A stretch of 64,000 nt of DNA from Microcoleus asticus IPMA8 (GTDB taxonomy: Bacteria > Cyanobacteriota > Cyanobacteriia > Cyanobacteriales > Microcoleaceae), in assembly GCF_013179805.1 (NCBI RefSeq), contig NZ_SRRZ01000006.1, positions 1-64,000 of the forward strand, given 5' to 3'. Below, one piece after another: positions 25,816 through 34,832 of the stretch (positions are counted from its first letter, which is position 1; each line of letters begins with the position of its first letter). The notes beneath the pieces are model-generated. The model was not told where the DNA came from. It saw nothing but the letters and a program-made list of their open reading frames with translations, and made no database searches. The translations under genes and the position numbers were made by a program.

Positions 25816-28382
25816 AAAAACCTGTGATTGTTTGTATTGATGATGAACCTGATGTTTTGAACAGTTTAAAGATTGAACTAAAAAAGGCGATCGGCGATCG
25901 GTGTATTATTGAAACGGCTGAAGGGGGCGCTGATGCTTTAGAGTTGCTGGCAGATTTGCAGGCGGATGAATACGAGATTGCTTTGGTGCTTTCCGATTAT
26001 ATCATGCCGGATATTAAAGGGGACGAACTGCTCCGAAAAATTCACGAAAGCTCGCCGGAGACGCTGACGATTATGCTGACAGGACAAGCAGATTTGGAAG
26101 CTTTGAGCAATGCTATCAAGTATGCTAAATTGTACCGTTATATCCCTAAACCTTGGCAAAATGAGGACTTAAAATTAACGGTAGTAGAAGCAGTTCACAG
26201 TTACTTGCAAGACCAAAAGTTAACAGATGAAATTCTGAAACGGCAAGCAGTAAACGAGGAGTTAAAGCTAGTAAATGAGGCCCTGTCTGCGAGTGAAAGC
26301 CGCCTGAGTCAATTTTTAGAAGCTTTGCCAGTGGGGGTATCTGTTTACAATCCCGACGGCTCGATCGCCTATTTCAACCAGACAGCGCAGGAATTGCTGG
26401 GTGCAAACACTATCGCGGAAAGCACTGCGGAACAATTAGCTGCAACTTATCAACTTTATGTTGCCAATACTGATGAGCTTTACCCGCCGGATAATCTGCC
26501 AATTTTGCGCGCACTGAAAGGAGAATTTGTCAAGGTTGACGATGTAGAAATCCGTCAAGATGGCAAAATAATTGCGATCGAGATCAATACCACGCCGATT
26601 TTTGACGCTAGCGGAAATGTTGCTTATGCGATCGCAGCTTTTCAAGATATTAGCGATCGCAAACAAGCCGAAAAAATACTAGCAGATTACCAGCGCACCT
26701 TAGAAGCTCAAATTGACGAACGCACAGAACAACTGCAACAAGCAAAACAAGCTGCTGAAGCCGCAAACACAGCTAAAAGCACGTTTCTTGCCAATATGAG
26801 CCACGAGTTGCGCACACCTCTCAATTCCATACTCGGCTTTGCGCAAATCATGGAGCCCAGCCCGAATCTTACTCTCGAAAACCGAGAAAATATGAGAATT
26901 ATTCGCCGTAGTGGCGAACACTTGCTGACATTGATTAATGAAGTCTTAGACTTGTCAAAAATCGAAGCGGGGCGGATGACGATCGACCCGAAAATTTTCG
27001 ATCTCTACCGCTTGCTTGAGGATTTGCAAGATATGTTTCAACTGCGGGCACAAAATCAAGAATTGCAGTTGCTTTTCCAGCGCGATCCAGACGTTCCCCA
27101 GTACGTGCGAACCGATGATATTAAACTGCGGCAAGTGCTGATTAATCTTCTCAGTAATGCGATTCAATTTACGCAATCAGGCAAAATTATTTTAAAAGTT
27201 ACAAAGTTAGAGAATTCGGAATTTATTAATTTATTAGAAACTCCCATAGCTTGCTTTGACACCACAATAAGTATTCGCGATTTTTCGAGAACTCGGAGTA
27301 ATTGTGAAACAGTTGATTTGAAGGAAGAGGCTGAGGATTTAACTGGTCCGGGTTTTTTCCTTCAGTTTAAAATAGAAGATACAGGAGTTGGCATTGCTCC
27401 GGAAGAACTGGACAATATTTTTAAGGCATTTGTGCAAACAGCTTCCGGTCAAAAAAATCATAAAGGCACGGGTTTAGGATTAAATATAAGCCGTCAATTT
27501 GTCCGCCTGATGGGAGGAGAAATCGTCGTAGAGAGTCAACTGGAACTCGGCACTACTTTTAAATTTGAAATTCCAGTCGATGCGGTTTATGATGCTGATA
27601 TTCCAGCCCTGCAAATTAACCGCGAAGTTACTGGGTTGGAACCTAATCAACCGTGCTACCGGATTTTAATTGTGGACGATCGCGAAGACAACCGCCAACT
27701 TTTAGTCAAAATGCTTTCTCCCTTGGGTTTCGGGCTGCAACAAGCCACTAACGGCCGCGAAGCAATAGAAATGTGGGGAAATTGGCACCCGCACTTAATT
27801 TTGATGGATGTGCGAATGCCAGTAATGGACGGCTATGAAGCTACTAAAAAAATTAAGGCGAGTATACAGCAGAGAGAGCAAGAACTGCAAAAAAATGGGG
27901 AAATGAATATTTCCGATCCTGAATCCCCAATTCCCAAGATTATTGCTTTGACAGCTAGTACAATTGAAGGAAGGCGATCGTTTGCTTTATTGGTCGGCTG
28001 CGACGATTTTATTAGCAAACCTTTCTGCAAAAAAGATATATTTGATACCCTCAACAAGCATTTGGGGGTGAAGTATGTCTACTCTAACTCAACGGACTTT
28101 ATCTCAACAGGCGATCGAAATAATCTATCTGCTTCCCCCTCTAATGCTGGGCTTGCTTGTTTGCCCAAACTTCCCGCAGAATGGATAAACAACATTAAGC
28201 AGGTAATCCGCAGTGCTGATTTTGACTTAATTTCCAGGACAATCGAGGGAATAAGGGATGCTCATCCTGAATTTGCCGAAATCCTCCAGGGTCATCTCGA
28301 TAATTTTGATTACCAGAAAATTTTCAATGTAATTACCGAGACGGAGGAATCAGATAATGCAGATCGAGGCGGAACAAACTGA
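25812..28382 (+). CDS. Hybrid histidine kinase (REC-PAS-HisKA-HATPase-REC)
   Basis: An 856-residue soluble hybrid kinase. The N-terminal receiver carries D62 (LSDYIMPDIKGDELL) and LTGQAD; a PAS domain spans ~165-290; the H box is MSHELRTPLNSILGFAQIM with H331. The HATPase shows LINLLSNAIQFTQSG and GTGLGLNIS with an acidic insertion before the G boxes. The C-terminal receiver has D666 in LMDVRMPVMDGYEATKK, but its K region reads FISKPF. The C-terminus extends ~90 residues past the receiver. The stop overlaps the next gene by 26 bases. Confidence 0.93.
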   Translation: MKKPVIVCIDDEPDVLNSLKIELKKAIGDRCIIETAEGGADALELLADLQADEYEIALVLSDYIMPDIKGDELLRKIHESSPETLTIMLTGQADLEALSNAIKYAKLYRYIPKPWQNEDLKLTVVEAVHSYLQDQKLTDEILKRQAVNEELKLVNEALSASESRLSQFLEALPVGVSVYNPDGSIAYFNQTAQELLGANTIAESTAEQLAATYQLYVANTDELYPPDNLPILRALKGEFVKVDDVEIRQDGKIIAIEINTTPIFDASGNVAYAIAAFQDISDRKQAEKILADYQRTLEAQIDERTEQLQQAKQAAEAANTAKSTFLANMSHELRTPLNSILGFAQIMEPSPNLTLENRENMRIIRRSGEHLLTLINEVLDLSKIEAGRMTIDPKIFDLYRLLEDLQDMFQLRAQNQELQLLFQRDPDVPQYVRTDDIKLRQVLINLLSNAIQFTQSGKIILKVTKLENSEFINLLETPIACFDTTISIRDFSRTRSNCETVDLKEEAEDLTGPGFFLQFKIEDTGVGIAPEELDNIFKAFVQTASGQKNHKGTGLGLNISRQFVRLMGGEIVVESQLELGTTFKFEIPVDAVYDADIPALQINREVTGLEPNQPCYRILIVDDREDNRQLLVKMLSPLGFGLQQATNGREAIEMWGNWHPHLILMDVRMPVMDGYEATKKIKASIQQREQELQKNGEMNISDPESPIPKIIALTASTIEGRRSFALLVGCDDFISKPFCKKDIFDTLNKHLGVKYVYSNSTDFISTGDRNNLSASPSNAGLACLPKLPAEWINNIKQVIRSADFDLISRTIEGIRDAHPEFAEILQGHLDNFDYQKIFNVITETEESDNADRGGTN

Positions 28383-30015
28383 AAACTATCAAGCAGATAT
28401 TTTAGTAGTTGACGATACGCCAGATAATCTGCGTTTGTTGATTAGAATTCTGCAAAAAAACGGCTATAAAGTTCGACCTGTTACTAATGGTTTTTCTGCC
28501 CTAGATGCGATTGAATCTAGCGCACCCGATTTGATTTTACTAGATATTATGATGCCGGATATTGACGGCTACGAACTCTGTCAAAAACTAAAATCAGATC
28601 CGCAATTTAGGGAAATTCCCATCATTTTTCTCAGCGCGCTAGAAGAAGGAATAAATAAGGCAAAAGCTTTTGAAGTCGGCGGAGCAGATTATATCACAAA
28701 ACCTTTTCAGGTGAAAGAAGTATTGGCGCGAGTGAGCAATCAACTTACTGTGCGTTCATTGCAAATGCAATTGCAAGAAAAAAATCAAAAATTGACCGAT
28801 CAAAACTTCCAGTTGCACCAGGAAATCGCTGAGCGCCGCCAGGTTGAAATGGAAACAAGATTGCTGCTGAAGGCTACTCAAGCTATTAGCAAATCTGAGG
28901 ATTTTGAGTCTGCTATAGATGTGATTTTAGGTTTAATTTGCAAAACTATTGAATGGAATCTGGGCGAAGCTTGGATTCCTTGCAGTGACGGCTTTTTAAA
29001 ATGCGCTACAGGCAGGTACATCAGCGACTTGAGTTTTGCGGAATTCCGAGAAAAAAGTTGGCAGTTAATTTTTGCTCCCGGTGTGGGACTCCCGGGGAGG
29101 ATTTGGCAGTCGCAGCAGTGTGAATGGATCGAGGATGTTTCTACTGCACCGGAACAAGTTTTTTTGCGATCGGAAATCGCGGTGAATGTGGGATTAAAAG
29201 CGGCTTTTGGAGTGCCGATTTTGGCGGACAACCAAGTGTTAGCTATTTTGATTTTTTATCGCGAGAAAGTTCTGAAAGGTCAGCCGCGGTTGTTGGAATT
29301 AGTGAGCGCGGTTGCTACGCAGCTCGGTTCGCTGATTCAGCGGAAACAAGCTGAGGCAGCGCTGAAATTGCAGCAAGAGCAAACAGAGAAATTGCTGCTG
29401 AATATTTTACCTAAACCTATTGCCGAGCGCTTGCAAAAAGAGCGAAAGTTGATAGCCGATCATTTTGATGAGGTGAGCGTATTGTTTGCTGATTTGGTGG
29501 GTTTTACAGAGTTTTCTTCTCACAAAAGTCCGACCCAGTTGGTAGAAATTTTGAACGGAATTTTCTCGGAATTCGATCGGTTGTCGGAGTTGCACGGGTT
29601 GGAAAAGATTAAGACTATTGGGGATGCTTACATGGTGGTTGGGGGTTTGCCGACGCCGCGGGAAGATCACTCTGAGGCGATCGCACTTTTAGCTTTGGAG
29701 ATGCAGGCAGCTTTGAGGAGGTTTAATGTCAAAATGGGAGAAAATTTTCAATTGCGGATTGGAATTCACAGCGGTTCGGTGGTGGCGGGGATTATTGGGA
29801 TTAGCAAATTTAGCTATGATTTGTGGGGGGATACTGTTAATGTTGCTTCGCGGATGGAGTCGAACGGATTGCCGGGTAAAATTCAAGTGACGGTGCAGAC
29901 TTACGAGCGCTTGAAAGAGCAGTTTGTTTTTGAAGAACGGGGTCATATCCCGGTTAAAGGTAAAGGAAGAATTCTGACTTACTGGTTGATTGAAGCACAA
30001 AGTAAATTTTTGTGA
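28357..30015 (+). CDS. Receiver-GAF-class III adenylate cyclase
   Basis: A 552-residue output protein. The receiver has VVDDTPDNLR and D63 in LLDIMMPDIDGYE. A GAF domain (~160-330) follows a short coiled coil. The class III cyclase domain (~365-545) shows the metal-binding aspartates in VLFADLVGFTEF and IKTIGDAYMVVGG; K in EKIKTIGDAY and D in YDLWGDTVNVASRMES are the residues that favour ATP over GTP, and the Arg of NVASR is the transition-state residue. cAMP should be its product. It starts within the 3' end of the hybrid kinase, so the phosphorelay upstream probably controls cAMP synthesis. Confidence 0.93.
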   Translation: MQIEAEQTENYQADILVVDDTPDNLRLLIRILQKNGYKVRPVTNGFSALDAIESSAPDLILLDIMMPDIDGYELCQKLKSDPQFREIPIIFLSALEEGINKAKAFEVGGADYITKPFQVKEVLARVSNQLTVRSLQMQLQEKNQKLTDQNFQLHQEIAERRQVEMETRLLLKATQAISKSEDFESAIDVILGLICKTIEWNLGEAWIPCSDGFLKCATGRYISDLSFAEFREKSWQLIFAPGVGLPGRIWQSQQCEWIEDVSTAPEQVFLRSEIAVNVGLKAAFGVPILADNQVLAILIFYREKVLKGQPRLLELVSAVATQLGSLIQRKQAEAALKLQQEQTEKLLLNILPKPIAERLQKERKLIADHFDEVSVLFADLVGFTEFSSHKSPTQLVEILNGIFSEFDRLSELHGLEKIKTIGDAYMVVGGLPTPREDHSEAIALLALEMQAALRRFNVKMGENFQLRIGIHSGSVVAGIIGISKFSYDLWGDTVNVASRMESNGLPGKIQVTVQTYERLKEQFVFEERGHIPVKGKGRILTYWLIEAQSKFL

Positions 30016-30083
30016 TTTTTAGAGGTTAATTTCAATTAATATCTAAATTAAATTAAATTTGCACTTTCAGGAGGGCTAATCCT

Positions 30084-30599
30084 TTGCAAAGAGTTGAAAC
30101 AAAATCGCCGACAGCATTGAAAAGAGTCCTAGTTATTTTAATGTCATTGCTAGCAGTAGCGGTACTGTCGATCGCTACTTTTATCGCTATACCCGGAGAA
30201 AAAACAGTGTTTGCTGGAAAAAGACCTGCCAATATCGGGATTGTGTCAGGAAAACTTGCAGCGTGTCCGAGTTCCCCCAACTGCGTCAGCAGCTTCAGTC
30301 AAGATGCGGAACACAAAATTGAGCCTTTGGCATACACTTCGTCCCCTGCTGAAGCGATGGCCAAGCTCAAAGGGGCGATCGAGTCTTTGGGAAAAACTAA
30401 AATTATCACGGCAACGGATAATTACCTCTATGCGGAGTTCACCAGTGCTTTGATGGGGTTTGTTGATGACGTTGAATTTTTGGTAGATGATGCAGCAAAA
30501 GTCATCCACGTGCGATCGGCTTCGCGTCTGGGAGAGTCAGATTTAGGAGTTAACCGCAAAAGGATAGAAACTATCAGAACTCAACTAAATCACCTCTGA
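30084..30599 (+). CDS. DUF1499 domain protein, membrane-anchored
   Basis: A 171-residue protein with a TTG start chosen because a strong AGGAGG (30069-30074) lies about nine bases before it. One hydrophobic segment (residues ~15-36) anchors or exports it. The DUF1499 core is visible: ACPSSPNCVSSF, then YLYAEFTSALMGFVDDVEFLVDD split as YLYAEFTSALMGF and VDDVEFL, and VRSASRLGESDLGVNRKRIE. The function of this family is unknown. It follows the cyclase by 68 bases and ends at a clear terminator. Confidence 0.88.
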   Translation: MQRVETKSPTALKRVLVILMSLLAVAVLSIATFIAIPGEKTVFAGKRPANIGIVSGKLAACPSSPNCVSSFSQDAEHKIEPLAYTSSPAEAMAKLKGAIESLGKTKIITATDNYLYAEFTSALMGFVDDVEFLVDDAAKVIHVRSASRLGESDLGVNRKRIETIRTQLNHL

Positions 30600-30622
30600 A
30601 CTTCAAATTTTTAGCTTTCCCG

Positions 30623-30660
30623 AAGCCCCTCTCCTGCAAGATGAGGGGCTTTGATTTTTG
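30623..30660 (+). terminator. Rho-independent terminator after DUF1499 gene
   Basis: Stem AAGCCCCTC (30623-30631) pairs with GAGGGGCTT (30643-30651), followed by a T-rich tail TTTGATTTTTG. Confidence 0.85.
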
Positions 30661-31056
30661 TAGCTCATTATGTAATGTTCATTTGTAACCATCTACTTAA
30701 CAATTATTAACAGTAGCAGCTCGCGATCGGGACACCCTATTGCTATGTCCCTACAGATGCTCGCGTACCATCTATATGTAGCACTACTTGTCAGAATTGG
30801 TATAAGAAACCTGTTTTCTGCGTCAGTCATGTTTAATGTAAACTGCTGTAATGCTGAGTCTGCCAACAGCTACTATTTGCATCTAGAGGAATTTACAACC
30901 TTAAAAATAGCTGAGCGCGCTAGCACAGAAAAAGAGATGCCGTAGTATTCCTATAGTATTAAAGGCCCTAAATTATACACTTCTGACTTTAGGGAGAGGG
31001 AACTGAACGAATTAATTTCTACTATTAATTTAAGTAGAGCGAAGAGGAAAAAACAC
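30661..31056. other. Intergenic region before the PRC-barrel gene
   Basis: No convincing gene; a 66-codon frame at 30745-30945 lacks a ribosome binding site and family resemblance. The segment just before the next start (AGCGAAGAGGAAAA) supplies a purine-rich ribosome binding site. Confidence 0.5.
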
Positions 31057-31911
31057 ATGGCACTTCAAAGATTAGCAGAATTTTATCCTAATTATCAGGA
31101 AGAAATCTTTGCGGGAGACGACATCAAAGGATTTGATGTTTATGCTGGCGACTCTGATGAAAAAGTAGGCACCGTTTATGACGCTTTGGTTGATGACACG
31201 GGGCGTTTCCGCTATCTGGTAATTGATACCGGTATTTGGATTTTTGGCAAAAAAGTATTGCTGCCAATCGGCTCTGCTCGCTTCGACTACGGAGCCCGTC
31301 GCGTGTACGCAACAGGCCTTCGGAGCAAAGCTCAAGCAGAACAATTGCCGGCTTACAATGAATTAGAAGCAGTAGATTACGATCGCGAAGAACAGGTAAG
31401 AGGCGTTTACCGCAATCAAGATACTACCGCTGCAAGCACTGCAACTCCTGCTAGCTACGATCGCAGCAGCTACAGCTACGATATCGACCGCCCCCTCTAC
31501 GAAACCAACGAACAGCAGCACCAAAATCTCAAGCTTTATGAAGAACGCTTGATTGCTAACAAACACCGCGCAAAGACAGGCGAAGTAGCAGTTGGCAAGC
31601 GCGTGGAAACTGAAACAGCGCGAGCTTCAGTACCAGTTGAAAAAGAACGAGTGGTAATCGAGCGAGTAACGCCCGTAGAAGCGGGTCGAGTAGTTTCAGT
31701 CGGTGACGCTGACTTCCAATCAGGGGAAGTTGCACGCATGGAAGTCTACGAAGAAACCGCCGACATTCACAAGGAAGCTTTCGTGCGGGAAGAAGTCAAC
31801 GTCAGAAAAGAAGTGGTTCGCAGCACGGTTGAGGGCGAAGAAACCTTGCGTCGTGAAGAATTAGACGTTAAGAGCGACGGAACTGCGGTTGTAGATAATA
31901 AAGATATCTAA
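31057..31911 (+). CDS. PRC-barrel and DUF2382 protein
   Basis: A 284-residue protein. Residues ~20-95 form a PRC-barrel (IKGFDVYAGDSDEKVGTVYDALVDD and GRFRYLVIDTG seen as GFDVYAGDSDEKVG and FRYLVIDTG). The C-terminal part (~170-280) is DUF2382: LYEERLIANKHRAKTGEV, VEKERVVIERV and the charged repeats KEAFVREEVNVRKEV. The family is common in desiccation- or stress-tolerant bacteria; its biochemical role is not defined. No signal sequence is seen. A related shorter paralogue lies downstream, with a small inverted-repeat element between them. Confidence 0.9.
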   Translation: MALQRLAEFYPNYQEEIFAGDDIKGFDVYAGDSDEKVGTVYDALVDDTGRFRYLVIDTGIWIFGKKVLLPIGSARFDYGARRVYATGLRSKAQAEQLPAYNELEAVDYDREEQVRGVYRNQDTTAASTATPASYDRSSYSYDIDRPLYETNEQQHQNLKLYEERLIANKHRAKTGEVAVGKRVETETARASVPVEKERVVIERVTPVEAGRVVSVGDADFQSGEVARMEVYEETADIHKEAFVREEVNVRKEVVRSTVEGEETLRREELDVKSDGTAVVDNKDI

Positions 31912-31932
31912 ACCAACCGCAACAGGTATTGC

Positions 31933-32004
31933 ATAGGAATTGCGCATGAATCACATAATTCTGGCACTGCGCAGGTGAGATTTGTGGCATCGCGCAATTC
32001 CTAT
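31933..32004. mobile_element. Small MITE-like element (72 bp)
   Basis: Terminal inverted repeats ATAGGAATTGCGC (31933-31945) and GCGCAATTCCTAT (31992-32004) enclose a short core. It carries no gene and lies between the two PRC-barrel genes. Confidence 0.6.
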
Positions 32005-32124
32005 AGAACGGGGCGGGTGGAGTACAAAAATTGTCTAGTTTTGGCAAACTTTATGCACTTTTCCCGCCTTGAGCAATTCCTAAGAGAAATCCCCAAGCAG
32101 AAAAGTTTCAGGAAATTTTAAAAA

Positions 32125-33018
32125 ATGAACGGTCAAGCCTCAGCAGAAAAGATAGCAGCGGCCAAATCAATTGCCCGTCTCAACCGGGTTCCGGAAAAAG
32201 TCAGAACTAAGCTAAAAAGTTTTACAGTCAAAGACAACCAAGGTCACTTGGTAGGCAAAGTTAAAGATGTCTATTTTGATCCTAACGGTCAGTTGAACTT
32301 TGTGGTAGCAGGGCTAGGCAGCGAAAATACGCGCACTTTTTTACTAAGTATTAAGCTGCTAAAAAAAGTAGATTATCACCAAAAAGCGCTGTTTGTAAGT
32401 ATTAATTCGGATCAAGTCGATATGCTGCCGCCTGCTTCGGCAAATGGCGGACGCGAGTCTTTAGAAAATGCCTCAGAATCGCATAATGAATTTAACAACA
32501 GCGAGTTAACGAATCCCTCAACAGTTATGTCGAATCTAACAGATGCCGATCGCACAGATGAAAATTTGGAGATCGCTGAGGATGAGGAAAACTTGGATAT
32601 TGTCGATCGAGAAGTAATTCGCCTGCTAGAAGAACGATTGGTGATCAATCGCAGCAAGCGGAAAGTCGGCGAAGTCATCGTGCGCAAAGAAATTGAAACT
32701 CGGATGGTACAAGTGCCTATCCAGTGGGAAAAGCTGATTGTCGAACAAGTCGGCGACGATCCGAAGGTGTTGGCAGAAATAGATTTGGGCGAGGGAAACA
32801 TCACCGGTATAGATTTGACGGAGATTAAGAGCGATCGCCAGGAACCGACAGTTAAGGCTGAATTTACCTCTGTGCAGAAAGCTAGCAAAATCTTAAATTC
32901 GATCGCCTCTCAACCCCGCCACGGTTGCGTCAAAGTCCGCCTAGAACTCGTTCTGGAAGACAAGCAACTTGAGGATACTTACCAAAAATGGATGACGGAA
33001 CACCACTCAGAGAGTTAA
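32125..33018 (+). CDS. PRC-barrel and DUF2382 protein, second paralogue
   Basis: A 297-residue protein. The PRC-barrel spans ~30-100 (FTVKDNQGHLVGKVKDVYFD, then LNFVVAGLGS). The DUF2382 part is seen in VIRLLEERLVINRSKRKVGE, VIVRKEIETRMVQVPIQWEK and a further C-terminal extension (VRLELVLEDKQLEDTYQKW). An acidic, poorly conserved linker joins the two. It is clearly related to the gene upstream, and the pair probably arose by duplication, though the region between them makes a single transcript uncertain. Confidence 0.87.
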   Translation: MNGQASAEKIAAAKSIARLNRVPEKVRTKLKSFTVKDNQGHLVGKVKDVYFDPNGQLNFVVAGLGSENTRTFLLSIKLLKKVDYHQKALFVSINSDQVDMLPPASANGGRESLENASESHNEFNNSELTNPSTVMSNLTDADRTDENLEIAEDEENLDIVDREVIRLLEERLVINRSKRKVGEVIVRKEIETRMVQVPIQWEKLIVEQVGDDPKVLAEIDLGEGNITGIDLTEIKSDRQEPTVKAEFTSVQKASKILNSIASQPRHGCVKVRLELVLEDKQLEDTYQKWMTEHHSES

Positions 33019-33309
33019 ACTATTCGTCCTTTTCGGTGTGGATTTTAGCTATTAGCGAGAAACTTAAATCTCATAGCGGATTGTGGCGATCGTTTCTGCG
33101 GACAAATTTTTCCCGCATCTACTAAGATCGTGTTCGGTAAATTAACCGTAATTTTGGTAGGGGCGGGTTCACCAATATCTATAATATTAAGCCCGAGATC
33201 CGTAAACTCGGCCCGGCCGGGATATTTAAATTTTTAGCGATCGGCATCCAGACAAAATTGTACCCAATTGCGGTAAAATTATGCTGGTCAAATTTAAAAG
33301 TATTTGAAA

Positions 33310-33795
33310 ATGCCCAGCACAATCTCCGACATTCAAGTAAAAACGATCGCAGGCGCAGACAAGCAGCTAGGAGAGTACGCTGGCAAGGTACTCTTGATAG
33401 TTAACGTAGCTTCCCAATGTGGCTATACACCTCAATACAAAGGACTCGAAGAATTGAGCCAGAAGTACGGCGCGGCTGGACTCCGCGTTTTAGGATTTCC
33501 CTGCAACGACTTCGGAGCTCAAGAACCGGGAAGTAATTCAGAAATCGTCAATTTCTGTACTACAAAATACGGCGTCAGCTTTGAATTATTTGACAAGGTA
33601 CGCGCTAAAGGCAGTCAGCAGCACCCGCTGTACGCCAAGCTTACGAGTGCAGTCGAACCCAAGGGTGAGGTTTCCTGGAATTTTGAGAAATTCTTAGTTA
33701 GCAAAGAGGGTGAAGTGGTTGCCAGATTCCGCAGCAGCGTGGGCCCAGATTCGCCAGAATTGATCGCTGCGATCGAGCGAGAATTGGCAAAATAA
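33310..33795 (+). CDS. Glutathione/thioredoxin peroxidase, Cys type
   Basis: A 161-residue peroxidase starting at the ATG at 33310; a TTG two codons earlier is less likely. The catalytic residue is Cys, not selenocysteine: C37 in NVASQCGYTPQYK. FPCNDFGAQEPG carries Q71, and VSWNFEKF the Trp-Asn pair. C84 in VNFCTTKYGV sits where the resolving cysteine lies in thioredoxin-dependent members. It reduces hydrogen peroxide or lipid hydroperoxides in the cytosol and fits the stress theme of its neighbours. Confidence 0.95.
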   Translation: MPSTISDIQVKTIAGADKQLGEYAGKVLLIVNVASQCGYTPQYKGLEELSQKYGAAGLRVLGFPCNDFGAQEPGSNSEIVNFCTTKYGVSFELFDKVRAKGSQQHPLYAKLTSAVEPKGEVSWNFEKFLVSKEGEVVARFRSSVGPDSPELIAAIERELAK

Positions 33796-33988
33796 GAAGT
33801 TCGGCGACGAAGCAGTCTATAGGATTTAACGGATTTAACGGATGGATGTTTAGGGAAGAGGGAAAAACTTAATATGCTTCTTTTCTAAGTTTAGAGCTTC
33901 TTTTTTTCTTCTCTTCCCCATTGTTTGGAAGCACTCAGCAATTAACAAATACCCATGATTGGATTTAATTGGAGAACGGTTTAATTTA

Positions 33989-34102
33989 ATGGAAAATACA
34001 TCGGGATTAGATTTAGTTGTAGGTTTACTTGCCTTTGCAATTCTTGCAGGCGGGTTGGCAATGCTATTTGTAGGCATGGCATCGTTCCCTAAAGAAAAAT
34101 AA
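33989..34102 (+). CDS. Small single-span membrane protein, 37 residues
   Basis: An ATG-to-TAA frame encodes 37 residues: a polar start (MENTSGLDL), one hydrophobic segment of about 23 residues (VVGLLAFAILAGGLAMLFVG), and a basic tail ending SFPKEK. A GGAG lies ~14 bases upstream. Size and shape match the low-molecular-weight thylakoid subunits of photosystem, cytochrome b6f or NDH-1 complexes, but it could not be matched to a particular one. A 22-base perfect palindrome follows and could end the transcript. Confidence 0.55.
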   Translation: MENTSGLDLVVGLLAFAILAGGLAMLFVGMASFPKEK

Positions 34103-34113
34103 CCAGAATTGAT

Positions 34114-34135
34114 ATTATGTGCGATCGCACATAAT
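34114..34135. terminator. 22-base perfect palindrome centred on HIP1
   Basis: ATTATGTGCGA followed by its exact complement; the core is GCGATCGC. It lies 11 bases after the small membrane protein gene and may serve as a terminator or protein site. There is no T-run. Confidence 0.5.
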
Positions 34136-34277
34136 AAAAGTGTTTGTAGTGAGGAGTGAAGTCCTCATAGAAATCTGAGGAATGAAGTCCTAACTACCAA
34201 CTTAAAACCGTTATTTTTCAGGACACGATCTGAATAAATATAACAGCATTCAATTTTAACATTCGCAATTGACTATC

Positions 34278-34739
34278 ATGCAAACTACCGAAAACACCGT
34301 CAAAATTGTCCTGAAGCCGGGGAACTTGCGGCGCGTTCACCATATCGCTTTAAACGTGCGCGACATGAAAGCTTCCCGCTACTTCTACGGTACAATTCTC
34401 GGTTTGCACGAACTCACAGGTGCAGAAATCCCCGCAACTTTAACAGAAATGGTAGCCGCTGGTAAAGTCGCTAATTTCGTCACCCCAGACGGCACTGTGA
34501 TTGACCTATTTTGGCAGCCAGACTTGGAACCGCCAAACCCTGACCCGGAGAAGGCTTTTACTCGCGCCAACCACTTAGCCTTCGATATCGAGCCGGATTT
34601 GTTCGATCGCGCTCTGGAAGTGCTAAAGTCAAATCAAATTGCGATCGACAGCGGCCCCGTCACTCGCGCTACAGGACGCGGCATTTACTTTTACGATCCT
34701 GATGGATTTATCATTGAAATCCGTTGTGATGCAGCTTAA
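34278..34739 (+). CDS. VOC family (glyoxalase/dioxygenase-like) protein
   Basis: A 153-residue protein starting at the ATG at 34278 (a TTG three codons earlier is possible). The vicinal-oxygen-chelate fold is visible: VHHIALNVRDMKASRYFYG opens the first module with a metal-binding His, ANHLAFDIE the second, and YFYDPDGFIIEIRC ends with the metal-binding Glu. The family includes glyoxalase I, ring-cleaving dioxygenases and resistance proteins; the substrate is not evident. No operon partner. Confidence 0.88.
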   Translation: MQTTENTVKIVLKPGNLRRVHHIALNVRDMKASRYFYGTILGLHELTGAEIPATLTEMVAAGKVANFVTPDGTVIDLFWQPDLEPPNPDPEKAFTRANHLAFDIEPDLFDRALEVLKSNQIAIDSGPVTRATGRGIYFYDPDGFIIEIRCDAA

Positions 34740-34832
34740 ACAGTCGCTATCGGGCTGGCGGTGAGCCGTGCGCACCATACATTTACTATTTCGATCGGGG
34801 TGTTCCGCGCGCAGCCTAGGTTTAGAGTTGTT

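Noticed and set aside
30745..30945. 66-codon frame before the PRC-barrel gene
   Set aside because: No ribosome binding site and composition unlike the genes around it.
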